From: Lachnospiraceae bacterium
GTDB taxonomy: Bacteria > Bacillota > Clostridia > Lachnospirales > Lachnospiraceae
Reading direction: 5' to 3'
Length of the DNA: 35,465 bases
Assembly: GCA_021202335.1 (NCBI GenBank)
Contig: JAJQDE010000008.1
Location: 1 to 35,465 of the forward strand
Shown here: positions 7,323 through 16,613 of the stretch, piece after piece
Layout of the letters: the number at the start of each line of letters is the position of its first letter
Numbering within the stretch: position 1 is the first letter of the stretch
Position numbers and translations under genes: made by a program
Notes under the pieces: model-generated
Seen by the model: the letters and a program-made list of their open reading frames with translations, nothing else
Database searches by the model: none
What the model was told of the DNA's origin: nothing

Positions 7323-8909
7323 TTAATTTAAGCCTAAATCTGCCCAGCTTGCCGCGCCGATAATCGGCAGCGCAAAGTCTGTATAGGCTGTGTTTCCCGT
7401 ATCCATATACTTAAATACATCGTAAGCATATTTTTTGCCGGATTCCGTCCTGATGCCGACCGCCATGCCGTCGTTTGCCACCTCGGAAGCATTGTCAACC
7501 TGCCTGTGGATGATAACGCCCTCGATAAACGGATTTGATGAGGTCAGCTTATACGCATATACCATAGCCGCCGCCTGAATTGTTTCATCCGTCGGATATG
7601 TTGCATTATAAGAGGTAAAGCCCATCTCTGATATCCGGATATGTCTGACATTTCCGTCCGGCGCAAGCATGGACGCCTGTGTCATGTGATTGGTCACAAC
7701 ATCCACATTCATCGGATTTACCATCTTGGAATTATCCGTATGGTCAATCAAATTCATAGCGGCATATCCTGCCGGCATATTCCAAAACTGACAATTATAC
7801 AGCGGTACCGGATGCGGGTGCAGAGATAAGCCCCAGTCGATATTGCCCGTTTGCGAAATATTCTCCGCAAAGCTGTCCAAAACTGTCCTGCCCGCATACT
7901 GATTTGGCGTGCCGTCCGTAAAATTCCAGCGCTGGTCAATGTTTATGTACACTCTTGCGCCTGCATTTTGGCTCTTGATCGCATTATAGCAAAGCCTGAA
8001 TTCCTTCGCATACTGCGCGCTGAATGTCTGAGCATCCATATCTCCAGCGTAATGCCAGGGCGAGTTGTTGTTAATCTCATTGCCGATAATCCATGTGTGA
8101 ATGGTTCCCTTAGAGCCTGAATATCTTTCCGCAAGGAACGACATCAGCGCCTCAATCTTCTCTGCGCCGCCCTGCTCCGCCGTATTCATGGCATAGCAGT
8201 TTTTCCCTGCCACTCGGGCTGTCGGGAGAATTAAATCTGCGGTTGCCGCATTGAATGAATTTTTGATAACCATAACGACATTGCAGCCTTCATTTGCAAA
8301 TTTCTGACACACAATATCATACTCGCTGACAACGCTCGAATTAAAGCTGTAGGTCTTTCCGTTATATGTGTAATTTGTGCCGCCCCCTGTACAAAATCTG
8401 CTGATATCCAGCTCATAAGCGGCATATCCGACACCCAGGTCGCTAAGCTCGTCGCTATATCTCCAATCGGCAGTCAGACCCTTTTTCGAGCGGACCGGAT
8501 AGCCTGTCGTCTTTGTCGCAAGCGCCTCGGGATTTGTGATATACATTTCATTTCTCACGGGTACAAATACGCCGCCTTGCAGGGTCGTTACAACAAACCT
8601 TGAATACAGCTTGTTTCCCGTTTTACCATAATCCAGCGGAGTCGTAAAGGTCGCTGTTTCCGCTGCAGGAGCTGCTGCACAGTAATCCGTCCTTGCTCCG
8701 ACCTCTGTCTGATACGGCTTCAGCTCAAACAGATAATAAACGCCGTCATCGCTTGCGGGAACCGTGCCAAAGGCTGTCAGAGTCACCGTGTCCCCCGCAA
8801 TCAGGCAGCTGTTGATAGTGACTGTCTGCTCTGCTGCCATTACAGTCATCTGCACCATAAGCGCAAACAGCATGACAAGAGCAAGGCGTAAGCTCCATCT
8901 TTTTTTCAT
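7323..8909 (-). CDS. Secreted DUF5722 glycosidase-like protein
   Basis: The 528-residue product has a clear signal peptide (MKKRWSLRLALVMLFALM, cleavage after about AMAA at 22-25). A beta-sandwich-like region of about 120 residues follows, then a DUF5722 domain with a TIM-barrel look. Two likely catalytic glutamates are visible: WIIGNEINNNSPWHYAG, which resembles the Asn-Glu acid/base site of clan GH-A, and RISEMGFTS, which resembles its nucleophile strand. DUF5722 proteins have no settled substrate that I know of. The start has GGAGG 7 bases upstream. The neighbouring pectate lyase, separated by a terminator and by its own promoter, suggests plant cell-wall polysaccharide use, but the two genes are separate transcription units. 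Confidence 0.75.
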   Translation of the reverse strand: MKKRWSLRLALVMLFALMVQMTVMAAEQTVTINSCLIAGDTVTLTAFGTVPASDDGVYYLFELKPYQTEVGARTDYCAAAPAAETATFTTPLDYGKTGNKLYSRFVVTTLQGGVFVPVRNEMYITNPEALATKTTGYPVRSKKGLTADWRYSDELSDLGVGYAAYELDISRFCTGGGTNYTYNGKTYSFNSSVVSEYDIVCQKFANEGCNVVMVIKNSFNAATADLILPTARVAGKNCYAMNTAEQGGAEKIEALMSFLAERYSGSKGTIHTWIIGNEINNNSPWHYAGDMDAQTFSAQYAKEFRLCYNAIKSQNAGARVYINIDQRWNFTDGTPNQYAGRTVLDSFAENISQTGNIDWGLSLHPHPVPLYNCQFWNMPAGYAAMNLIDHTDNSKMVNPMNVDVVTNHMTQASMLAPDGNVRHIRISEMGFTSYNATYPTDETIQAAAMVYAYKLTSSNPFIEGVIIHRQVDNASEVANDGMAVGIRTESGKKYAYDVFKYMDTGNTAYTDFALPIIGAASWADLGLN

Positions 8910-8953
8910 TGTAATCCTCCAATCTATATTATTAAATTTTTATTAACACCTCC

Positions 8954-8982
8954 AGTATATCAATTACAAAAAAAATAAACAA
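8954..8982 (-). promoter_or_regulatory. Promoter of the DUF5722 gene
   Basis: TTGTTT (8982-8977), a 17-base A/T-rich spacer and TATACT (8959-8954) on the minus strand form a good promoter 45 bases upstream of the start codon at 8909. It sits immediately after the stop codon of the metallophosphoesterase gene, with no terminator visible between them. Confidence 0.6.
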
Positions 8983-8985
8983 GGT

Positions 8986-9606
8986 TTAGTCTACATAATT
9001 CCTGCGCTTTTTATCAAGCTCTATCCACTCATCCAAGGTCAGCGGCTCATAATCCGAATACATACAGAAGCAGTTTATCATATTGCAGGGAATATACTGC
9101 TCCTCTCCTTTTACATTAGTGACCGTCGTGCTGCGTGTTATCTCCTGAAACTGCTCAATCAGCCTTTGATCCTGCGTGTCATGCACATGTCCGTAGAGCA
9201 TATAGGTCTTTGGGTTCCCTTCTTTATCCATGCGGTACTGCCCGTTATAGCACATAACCGGATAATGGCACAGGATAACCTTGCGCCTGTTATCCGAAAG
9301 CTCCTCATATGGCTTCATCCATACAAACCTGTCCGCTCCCGCTTTTTTGTTGAAAAGGACAGCATCGTGATTTCCCATAATAAGATACAGCCTGCCGTTG
9401 AGCCGCTCAAGGAGCGCGCTTGTTTCCTGCGCGCTCCCCCACGACAAATCCCCGATAATGACCACATCGTCGTTTTTCCGGACCTTTCCGTTCCATTTTG
9501 CTATCATGTATTCGTTCATTTCCTCCACGCCCGCAAATCCCCGGCAATCCATTTTTTGGTTCAGCGCCGCATGAAAAAAATGTAAATCCGCAATATAATA
9601 TCTCAA
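8986..9606 (-). CDS. Calcineurin-like metallophosphoesterase
   Basis: The 206-residue protein carries the full set of metal-binding motifs of the calcineurin-like fold: DLHFFH (7-12), GDLSWG, GNHD, CHYP and GHVH. Members of this small cytoplasmic subgroup are predicted phosphohydrolases of unknown substrate. The start is a TTG at 9606 preceded by GGAG and AGGA. It lies 5 bases after the stop of the DUF4340 gene, so it is the last gene of the transporter operon. A role in that transporter is not evident. Confidence 0.85.
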   Translation of the reverse strand: MRYYIADLHFFHAALNQKMDCRGFAGVEEMNEYMIAKWNGKVRKNDDVVIIGDLSWGSAQETSALLERLNGRLYLIMGNHDAVLFNKKAGADRFVWMKPYEELSDNRRKVILCHYPVMCYNGQYRMDKEGNPKTYMLYGHVHDTQDQRLIEQFQEITRSTTVTNVKGEEQYIPCNMINCFCMYSDYEPLTLDEWIELDKKRRNYVD

Positions 9607-9611
9607 TTTTC

Positions 9612-11060
9612 CTACTCCATCTCAAGCACGATAGCAGTCATGGCTTCGCGAAGGTCAACCATCATGCTTCTCTGCATCAGACCGACCGTTTCTCCGTCCA
9701 CAAGCACCAGACAGCTTTCGCCGTCATATTGATAAATCTCAACCGTAACTGAGGAATAATCGTCCCTGTCCAGTGAAACCGTCATGGACAGCTCCTGAGT
9801 CTTATCGGCGGCATCCTCCGCAAACGTATCAATCTCCATCGCGTCCGCAGCAGTCATAACCGCCTCAAAATCTATCTCGCTGCCGTTCAAAACATAGACA
9901 GGCTCATCCCCGTCGGCTTCTTCGTCACCGTCCGATTCCCCGGCGTTTCCGGTTTCCTCCCAATCGGCTCTTGTCATAACATCCACGTCATAGGACTCTC
10001 CGTTCATGCCAATGCAGACCTCTGTAACAATATCCCAGTCAAGGCTCAGCACCTGCGTCGGGCGCAGTGAATTGTAAGAGCATTCCGACAATATTTCATA
10101 TTCGGCGCTGCTTAAGCGATAAACAATCTCACTTTCACCCAAACGCGCATAGGCGATAACATCAGCCTCCTCCTCTGCCGTATCGTCCGGAATTGTACCG
10201 ATATACAGAACAAATTCCACATCCTCCGCGCTCTCCTCATCGCTTTGCGCCTCTATGGTTCCGTTTACGGAGATGGTGTACGCGGGAGCATCCAGCCCGT
10301 ATTCCGACAAATCCTCATCGGAAGCCGTATAGGTGGCATAATCCGTCAAATCAAGCGATGTAAGCGTGTTAAGCCAGCTTTTCACCAAAGTGTCACTAAG
10401 AGCCAAATGGCTGCCGTCCTTAATCGCATAGTAATGATAGCTGTCCGTGTATGAATAACTGCTGTCCGGCTCATATACGATGTCCAGCGCTGTTTCCCCG
10501 GCGATTGTCAGCTCCGCCAGTGTGTCAAAATCAGAAACCTCATCGTGCTGCATAAAATCATCCCGGTCGGTAGTGACATACTCCAGCAAATCGTCCTCAA
10601 TCAGGTAAACCTTTTCATCGCCCACACTGATCTAACGCTGCTCATCCATTGTCGAATAGCCCCCAAGCGACACGACCGTTTCCCCAGAGTCCGCAGAAAG
10701 CGTAATCGTACACTGCGGAGCATCCAAGCCATACTGAGAGTAATCCTCAACATCGTCAATGATAAAGCAGGCATGGACTTCCTCAAAATGTGCCAAAAAC
10801 TCCGCCATCGTTTCCTGATTTACCGGAAAATCGGCATCCTCACTATCACACCATGTACCGTCCGTCTTTTCAAATGCAAGCGACTCTTCCTCATAGGTCC
10901 ATGTGACATTCGTAAGCGACTCCGTTTCGATGGTCAAAATAATTTCATCTGTCGTGTTGATGCTGTCAATATGCCGGGTTACAGCCTTTTCGATGCCAAT
11001 GACGCCGCAGAGGACAATCAGCACGGCAGCGAGAATTATCATATTTCTTTTCCGTTTCAT
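9612..11060 (-). pseudogene. DUF4340 transporter-associated protein interrupted by one TAG codon
   Basis: Two adjacent leftward frames (11060-10632 and from 10625) are in the same phase and together make one DUF4340 protein of about 480 residues. The first 143 codons give an N-terminal membrane anchor (MIILAAVLIVLCGVIGI) and a beta-rich part ending GGYSTMDEQR. A TAG at 10634-10632 follows, then ISVGDEKVYLIED continues the same domain without any loss. A tyrosine codon would fit the stop position. A GTG at 10625 could restart translation but has no good binding site. The second half keeps a repeated DUF4340 unit (SEYGLDAPAYTISVNG, matching SQYGLDAPQCTITLS in the first). The gene overlaps the GldG-like gene by ATGA. 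It may be a fresh pseudogene, a sequencing error or a suppressed stop. Confidence 0.8.
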
Positions 11061-12508
11061 GCCTGTTTCCTCCTTTTATAGACATCCTCCAGCCCCATAC
11101 CGAGATAAATCAGCGGAATCAGGGCAATCAGGCACACCTTTATCAATGTCGCCTGCGAGGTGCTGATGGTCCGGTAGCTGTAACTGAGCGACTTTGAGCG
11201 GATGGAAATTGCGTCCGTTTCTCCAATCATCCACGAGAGCGCATTCATCACAAAATCCGAATTGGCTCCGGACGAATACGAAACATAAGTGTCATCCATA
11301 ATGCTGTCAGAGCTGATCCAGACCATCATGCCTCCGCTTTGTGTATCTTCGACGGAAACGGCAACCGCAAACGGGCCGTCAATATCATTTTCCTCCTTTT
11401 CGGAGCTTGTCATACCGTAACCGTCAATCTTAGAAAATGATTCATCCGTCGTGGTGAGCAGAGATGTCACGGTAACGCCCGACGGAGTATTTCCGATTGT
11501 AAATCCCTGTGCAATCGCCGCAATAATATAGTTGTTGTTTTCCGACAGCTCTGACGTGATATCGGAATCGCCAAGCTCCGGCAAAAGCACATACGGCCAG
11601 CCAAACGCATAATTGCTGCGGCTTCCCTCCATCACAATTCCTTCCTCCGACGTAATGCCGTTGTTTTCAAGAAGCGTATGCAGATTTGTCATCTCATCAT
11701 CCTCCTGCGGTCCCGAAATGACAAACAGGCGCCCGCCGTCCGCAAGATATTCCGTAAGCATTGTGGCCTCCTCCTCGGAGATATCGCTTGTAGGCGCATA
11801 AATCAATATGGCGTCCGCATCCTCCGGAATTTCATCCACCGTCAGCAGAGAAAATTCCGCCGTTTCGATATTCTGATTTTCAAGGCTTTCCGTAAAGGTT
11901 TCCGACAAATCAGCCTCCCCGTGCCCCGTGACAATATATATAAGGGGCAGATCCTCGCTTGTCACATCGTCAATTGCGGTCGTAATCGCGCCCTCTCCGT
12001 CAAACGAATATGCCGCGGAGCCTGTCGTATAATAGCTTGAATAATCGCTTTCGTATATGTCATTGTAGGAAATATAGCGGTATCTCTCTGCGCACTCCAC
12101 AATCAGCGAGTTGTTGTAAACCGTGTCGTCCGTATACTGTGCCGCAAACGTAGGATAAATATCCGGATTTGTCTTTTCAATAGTAACATGGTCGCTTAAG
12201 GCGTCGTAGACGTCCAGCAGCTTTTCAACAATCGTGTCCTCCGAGCCGTCCTGCGTAATCCAGTAAATCGTAATATCGTCTGTCAGATTCTGCACCACCG
12301 CCTTTGTGGACGAAGTCACCGAATACAGCTGCGCCGCAGAAATATCATAGTGCGTCCATGTGCTCGGCAGTGAGGAAACAGCCACGTTCACCGCGATTAA
12401 AATGGCAAGCACGAACACCGCCATAATAAAGCTGTAACCCCCGATTTTTGCGGTGCGGGTGTTTAACGCCTCTCTGTTTTTTCTGAAAATATTGCCTAAA
12501 CTGCTCAT
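11057..12508 (-). CDS. GldG-like ABC transporter auxiliary protein
   Basis: The 483-residue protein has a transmembrane helix at about 25-45 (YSFIMAVFVLAILIAVNVAV), a large extracytoplasmic region of the ABC_transp_aux type (DITIYWITQDG, then LPLIYIVTGHGEADLSETF and ADAILIYAPTSDISEEE), and a last helix near the C-terminus (LIKVCLIALIPLIYLGMGLE) followed by basic residues. Proteins of this type accompany GldA/GldF-type ABC exporters. Here it overlaps the permease gene by ATGA upstream and the DUF4340 gene by ATGA downstream, so the proteins are probably made in step and form one membrane complex. The cargo is unknown; gliding is not implied in Clostridia. Confidence 0.85.
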   Translation of the reverse strand: MSSLGNIFRKNREALNTRTAKIGGYSFIMAVFVLAILIAVNVAVSSLPSTWTHYDISAAQLYSVTSSTKAVVQNLTDDITIYWITQDGSEDTIVEKLLDVYDALSDHVTIEKTNPDIYPTFAAQYTDDTVYNNSLIVECAERYRYISYNDIYESDYSSYYTTGSAAYSFDGEGAITTAIDDVTSEDLPLIYIVTGHGEADLSETFTESLENQNIETAEFSLLTVDEIPEDADAILIYAPTSDISEEEATMLTEYLADGGRLFVISGPQEDDEMTNLHTLLENNGITSEEGIVMEGSRSNYAFGWPYVLLPELGDSDITSELSENNNYIIAAIAQGFTIGNTPSGVTVTSLLTTTDESFSKIDGYGMTSSEKEENDIDGPFAVAVSVEDTQSGGMMVWISSDSIMDDTYVSYSSGANSDFVMNALSWMIGETDAISIRSKSLSYSYRTISTSQATLIKVCLIALIPLIYLGMGLEDVYKRRKQA

Positions 12509-13371
12509 CCGTTATACCTCCGTTTTTCCAAAGCCTGCACGCAAAGGAACAGGAAGAATATAATGACGCTTGCGTCGTAAACCAGCGCAGTGACGTCAAA
12601 AACACCGTTTACAAAAGTATTGAAGCGCGTAAACAGGCTTAACTGCCCCATAATGTTAGGAAGAAGCCCCTCCAAAATCGTGGAATCATACAGATAAGCC
12701 GCCAAAACCGCCGCTGCAAGCACCACCGCGACCAAAATCCCGGAAAAATCCGATTTTGTCAGATAGCGGACGATGAGCGCCAGCAAGGCAATTACCGCCG
12801 CAATCCCAATGACAGAGCCTGTCGTCGTGGAGGACACATAATCGGCAAGCGTGTCGCAGAAATAGTTGAACAGCATCAGCGCCACGCATATTCCCGCCGC
12901 CATGCTCTGCGACTCCGTAAGGCAGCTTACAAACATTCCCATGCTCAGAAGCGCCAGCCCCAAAAAAAAGAATGCCAAAATCGTGCCGTAAGAGGTGGGC
13001 AGATAAACGTCCCCATACTTTGAAAACAAAAGCGGATAAAGGCAAATAATCGCGACAGGTATCAGAAAGACGATCAGCAGAGAAAGAAATTTCCCTATAA
13101 CGATTTCCGTCGTCGTGATAGGAAGCGAAAATAAAAGCCGGTCTGTCTTTTGGCTGCGCTCCTCCGCCATAATCCGCATGGTCAGAATCGGCACAAGCAC
13201 TATAAATGTAATGGAAATAAAGTTCAATACATATTCAAAATTGGCAACCGACGCATTGATATTGTAAAGCAGCGCGCCGATTCCCGTAAATACCAGCAGA
13301 AAAGCGCCGAAAACATACGCCTTCATGCTGTGATAATACATGGAAAGTTCATGCTCTAATACTGCAGCCAT
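12505..13371 (-). CDS. ABC-2 type permease (GldF-like)
   Basis: The 288-residue product has about six hydrophobic helices, beginning AYVFGAFLLVFTGIGALLY, and the signature MRIMAEERSQKTDRLLFSLP after the second helix, which is characteristic of ABC-2 permeases of the GldF/NosY group. The ATG at 13371 follows GGAGG. It lies 15 bases after the ATPase gene and overlaps the GldG-like gene by ATGA. It would form the membrane channel of the exporter with the ATPase encoded just upstream. Confidence 0.88.
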   Translation of the reverse strand: MAAVLEHELSMYYHSMKAYVFGAFLLVFTGIGALLYNINASVANFEYVLNFISITFIVLVPILTMRIMAEERSQKTDRLLFSLPITTTEIVIGKFLSLLIVFLIPVAIICLYPLLFSKYGDVYLPTSYGTILAFFFLGLALLSMGMFVSCLTESQSMAAGICVALMLFNYFCDTLADYVSSTTTGSVIGIAAVIALLALIVRYLTKSDFSGILVAVVLAAAVLAAYLYDSTILEGLLPNIMGQLSLFTRFNTFVNGVFDVTALVYDASVIIFFLFLCVQALEKRRYNG

Positions 13372-13386
13372 GCACTTATTACCTCC

Positions 13387-14400
13387 TTATTCTTCTTTAT
13401 TTTCTTCATAATTTTCCTCATCATTTTCTTCTTCATTCTCTTCTTCCTCATTCGATTCCTTTGAATTGTCGCCGGTAATCTCTATGAAAATATCCTCAAG
13501 CGTCGCGCTTACCGGATTCATCTGCTGCAGGATTTTACCCGACCTTGAAAAAGCAAGGAAGATTTCCCGGCAGATTGCCTTCGGATCCGCCTCCCCTACC
13601 GTAAGCACGGCGCTGCAGGTTTCCCCGTTCTCCTCCGTGACGGTTATGTCCGTAATTTTATTGATGTCGAGCAGAAGCTGCGTCATTTCATCCGCAGAGG
13701 CTTCACAACACAGCTCAATCGTGTTTCCGCCCGAAAGCGCATGGCTTAAGTTTTCCGGCTTATCAAACGCGACCAGCTTTCCCTTATGGATGATCAGCAC
13801 TTCATCGCATATTGCCTGAATCTCGGAAAGTATATGAGAGCTTAGGATAACCGTATGGCTTTCGCCGAGTTTTTTGATGAGTTCGCGGATTTCGATAATC
13901 TGCGCAGGGTCCAGTCCAACTGTCGGCTCATCCAATATGATAATTTCCGGATTTCCCAAAAGCGCCTGCGCGATGCCGACACGCTGCCGATAGCCCTTTG
14001 ACAAATGCTTTATCAGCTTGTCGGACACATCCTCAATATGCGTTTCTTCGATAACCTTTTCCATTTCAGAGGCTATATCCTGTTTTTTTAAGCCCTTTGC
14101 CCTTGCCACAAAATGCAGATACTCACGCGCAGTCTGCTCCACGTAAAGCGGGGGCAGCTCCGGCAGATATCCGACAAGCTTTTTTGCTTCCTTTGCCTGT
14201 TCAAAAATATCATAGCCGCCGATTTTTACGTCCCCGGAGGTGGCGGCAAGGCACCCTGTAATAATGTTCATTGTGGTGGATTTCCCTGCTCCGTTGGGCC
14301 CCAGAAAACCGTATATTTTGCCCGGAGTGATGGTAAACGACAAATCCGACACGGCTGTATGGCTGCCATACCGTTTTGTCAGATGACTTACTTCTATCAA
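13387..14400 (-). CDS. ABC transporter ATP-binding protein (GldA-like)
   Basis: The protein contains Walker A GPNGAGKST, the LSKGYRQR signature, Walker B IIILDEP and the switch histidine in ILSSH, all in the usual order, followed by a regulatory C-terminal domain. I place the start at the TTG at 14400 (MIEVSHLTKRYG), because GGGAGG lies 8 bases upstream and ABC ATPases of this group begin there. A longer frame reaching 14523 adds 41 residues without family likeness. The last 25 residues are almost all Glu, Asn and Asp, an odd acidic tail that could be a disordered interaction segment. It powers the exporter with the permease encoded next. Confidence 0.88.
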   Translation of the reverse strand: MIEVSHLTKRYGSHTAVSDLSFTITPGKIYGFLGPNGAGKSTTMNIITGCLAATSGDVKIGGYDIFEQAKEAKKLVGYLPELPPLYVEQTAREYLHFVARAKGLKKQDIASEMEKVIEETHIEDVSDKLIKHLSKGYRQRVGIAQALLGNPEIIILDEPTVGLDPAQIIEIRELIKKLGESHTVILSSHILSEIQAICDEVLIIHKGKLVAFDKPENLSHALSGGNTIELCCEASADEMTQLLLDINKITDITVTEENGETCSAVLTVGEADPKAICREIFLAFSRSGKILQQMNPVSATLEDIFIEITGDNSKESNEEEENEEENDEENYEENKEE

Positions 14401-14526
14401 AGCTGTTTCCTCCCTTCCAATACCGGCGGACACTGACATATCCGCCGCATTAACAGCATAAGGCTGTTTGCTGAATTTACGCTGAAAATTACCGCGTATT
14501 TTTGTGAAAAGTCTGTGAAACATATC

Positions 14527-15741
14527 TTACTTCCTGCAGACCGGCAGCTCCACCGTAAATGTGACCGCGCCGGCTTCATATGACGCACGGATTTTACCCT
14601 TATGGGCTTTGACCACCGACTCCGCGATTGACAGCCCCAAACCGTAGCTGCCGCTTCCGGAGCGCGATTTTTCAACCCTGTAAAAGCGTTTGAAAATATC
14701 CTTAAGCTGCTCACCGCTTAAAGGCTCAGAGGCGTTTGATACCGTAAACCGGCATCGGCTGCGGCTGACTTTCCACAGCTTCAGATAGACCGGCTCCGAG
14801 CACAGCGCGTATTTTTGCGCGTTATCCAGCCGTATTGCCGCGACCTCCTCCAAATGCCTCGCGCTTCCTTTTATATAAATTCTCGACTGGATTCCCGTAA
14901 CGAGCTTCAACCCACGCTCATAAAAAACCGCTTCATAGGGCAGGACGGCATTTTTTAACAGCTCCCCAAAATCCAGCCGTTCCATAAGCATTTCTTCTCG
15001 TCCGCGGTCCGCTCTTGCAAGATTTAACAGGCTCTCCACAAGCGCCCGCATCCGGACGGACATTGCTAAAATGCTCTCCGCGCACCGTCGGTGCGAAGCG
15101 TCGTCGTAGGACGGGTTCAACACGATTTCCGCATTTGTAGATATCACGGTCAGCGGCGTTTTCAATTCATGGGACGCGTCCGCGACAAACTGCCTCTGCT
15201 GCTGCCACGCCGCGGCGACCGGTCTGATTGCCCATTTTGCCAAAAGAATACTGACAAGCAGAAACGCAAAAAAGCTCAACGCTCCGATGACGGCACAACT
15301 GCAGATCAGATTATTGAGCGTGGCAAGCTCGCTGGAAATGTCGGCAAACACCAGCAAATAACCGCTTACGCCCTCCACCCTCAAAAAGCGCAAACGGTAT
15401 TCCTCCAAAACGCCCACGGAGTCGGGGGAAGCAAGGCACAGCTCAATCAGATTTACAATAAGGCTTCCTCCCGACAAATCATAATATCCGCCGCCCGTCG
15501 CTACCAGCTCTCCCTGCCCGTCAACCTGCAAGGTAAAATAAGGAAGCTGCACCTCCTGATTTTCCGCTCCGGGCGGAAGCTGCTGAAACGGATTTACCGC
15601 AATGCCCTGCATCATGGTAATGCTGTTCTGCTCAAGCCCGCCCTTGGTAAAATGATATATCAGCCCGAAAATCACACCCAGCATGACGGTGACAATCAGC
15701 ATATTAATCATTACAAACCTAATCTGCAGCCGCTTTAGCAT
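14527..15741 (-). CDS. Sensor histidine kinase
   Basis: The 404-residue protein has transmembrane helices at about 10-30 and 142-168 enclosing an extracytoplasmic sensor of about 110 residues, a linker, a HisKA domain with the phospho-acceptor His191 (DASHELKTPLT) and an ATPase domain. The N box reads RLDNAQKYA with Asn308 and the G2 box GSYGLGLSIAE. The usual DxGxG box is replaced by VSNASEPLS, so ATP binding may be atypical, though similar loops occur in related clostridial kinases. Its start overlaps the end of the response regulator gene by 7 bases. Its position next to an ABC exporter suggests that it senses the exporter's substrate or cell-envelope damage; this is inference. Confidence 0.88.
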   Translation of the reverse strand: MLKRLQIRFVMINMLIVTVMLGVIFGLIYHFTKGGLEQNSITMMQGIAVNPFQQLPPGAENQEVQLPYFTLQVDGQGELVATGGGYYDLSGGSLIVNLIELCLASPDSVGVLEEYRLRFLRVEGVSGYLLVFADISSELATLNNLICSCAVIGALSFFAFLLVSILLAKWAIRPVAAAWQQQRQFVADASHELKTPLTVISTNAEIVLNPSYDDASHRRCAESILAMSVRMRALVESLLNLARADRGREEMLMERLDFGELLKNAVLPYEAVFYERGLKLVTGIQSRIYIKGSARHLEEVAAIRLDNAQKYALCSEPVYLKLWKVSRSRCRFTVSNASEPLSGEQLKDIFKRFYRVEKSRSGSGSYGLGLSIAESVVKAHKGKIRASYEAGAVTFTVELPVCRK

Positions 15742-16412
15742 GTTTCCTCAACCTCCAAATGATAGCCTAATCTGCGGATGGCTTCTATTTTGATATTGGA
15801 GCCGATGCTGCCAAGCTTTTTCCTGAGCAGCCCGACATACACCTCCACATGATTTTCCACCGCGTTCGACTCATATCCCCAAACGCGCGCCAAAATCGTT
15901 TCTTTGGATAATACGCTGCCCTTGGATTGCAGCAGAAAACGCATGACGTCAAATTCCCTTGATGAAAGACGCACTCTCTTTTCACCGCATATCAGCATAC
16001 AGGCGGACAAATCCAGGGACGTGTTGCCCATCGTCAGCTCGTCTACCTGATTTCCCTGACGGCGCAGCAGTGCATTGATGCAAGCCATCAGCTCCCGCGT
16101 GTCAAACGGCTTTGTCAAATAATAATCTGCCCCCGCGTTCAACCCCTGTATGCGGTCCTCAAGCCCGGATTTTGCCGTAAGCATCAGGATTGGCGTGCCG
16201 CAGCGCTTTGCACGCACCTGACGCGCCACCTCGTATCCGTCCGGCTCCGGCATCATGACGTCCAAAATCAGCAAATCGTACACACCGAGCAGGGCATAGT
16301 CCCGTCCGTCCTCACCATTATATACAGCCTCCACCTCAAAGCCCTTGCCCTCCAGCCTAATTTTTAGGGAGTCGGCAAGCGCCTCTTCATCCTCAATAAT
16401 CAATATTTTCAT
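15735..16412 (-). CDS. OmpR-family response regulator
   Basis: The 225-residue product has a receiver domain with the acidic pocket (IEDEE), phospho-acceptor Asp51 (LILDVMMPEPDG), the Thr of MLTAK and Lys of TKPFD, followed by a winged-helix DNA-binding domain (RLSSREFDVMRFLLQ, WGYESNAVENHVEVYVGLLR). It is paired with the kinase gene that it overlaps and is the first gene of the operon, so it probably controls the ABC exporter downstream and its own synthesis. The inverted repeat at 16491-16524 in the divergent region is a possible site. Confidence 0.92.
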   Translation of the reverse strand: MKILIIEDEEALADSLKIRLEGKGFEVEAVYNGEDGRDYALLGVYDLLILDVMMPEPDGYEVARQVRAKRCGTPILMLTAKSGLEDRIQGLNAGADYYLTKPFDTRELMACINALLRRQGNQVDELTMGNTSLDLSACMLICGEKRVRLSSREFDVMRFLLQSKGSVLSKETILARVWGYESNAVENHVEVYVGLLRKKLGSIGSNIKIEAIRRLGYHLEVEETC

Positions 16413-16490
16413 AAGAATACCTCTCCTGCCTGTTAATACAGACCTGCCTCACAATTAAAGCCTTAATACTGCACTGATTTTAGCATACTG

Positions 16491-16524
16491 AATTTCCCGA
16501 TACAAGTGCCGCTGCCGGGAAATT
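16491..16524. promoter_or_regulatory. Inverted repeat between the response regulator and the SprA-related gene
   Basis: AATTTCCCG (16491-16499) and CGGGAAATT (16516-16524) form a perfect 9-bp inverted repeat with a 16-base spacer. A third GAATTTCCC occurs at 16541-16549 between the promoter boxes of the rightward gene. Such a pattern suits binding by a dimeric regulator, possibly the response regulator encoded next door, but could be a 5' hairpin. Confidence 0.4.
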
Positions 16525-16538
16525 ATTCCGTAAAGCTG

Positions 16539-16568
16539 TTGAATTTCCCTCAAACGCTGTGTTATACT
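16539..16568 (+). promoter_or_regulatory. Promoter of the SprA-related gene
   Basis: TTGAAT (16539-16544), 18 bases, then TATACT (16563-16568). The start codon is 46 bases further with GGGGGAAA before it. Confidence 0.5.
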
Positions 16569-16613
16569 TATAGTAGATTATAAAAATAATCGCTTCTGAA
16601 GGGGGAAATTAGT

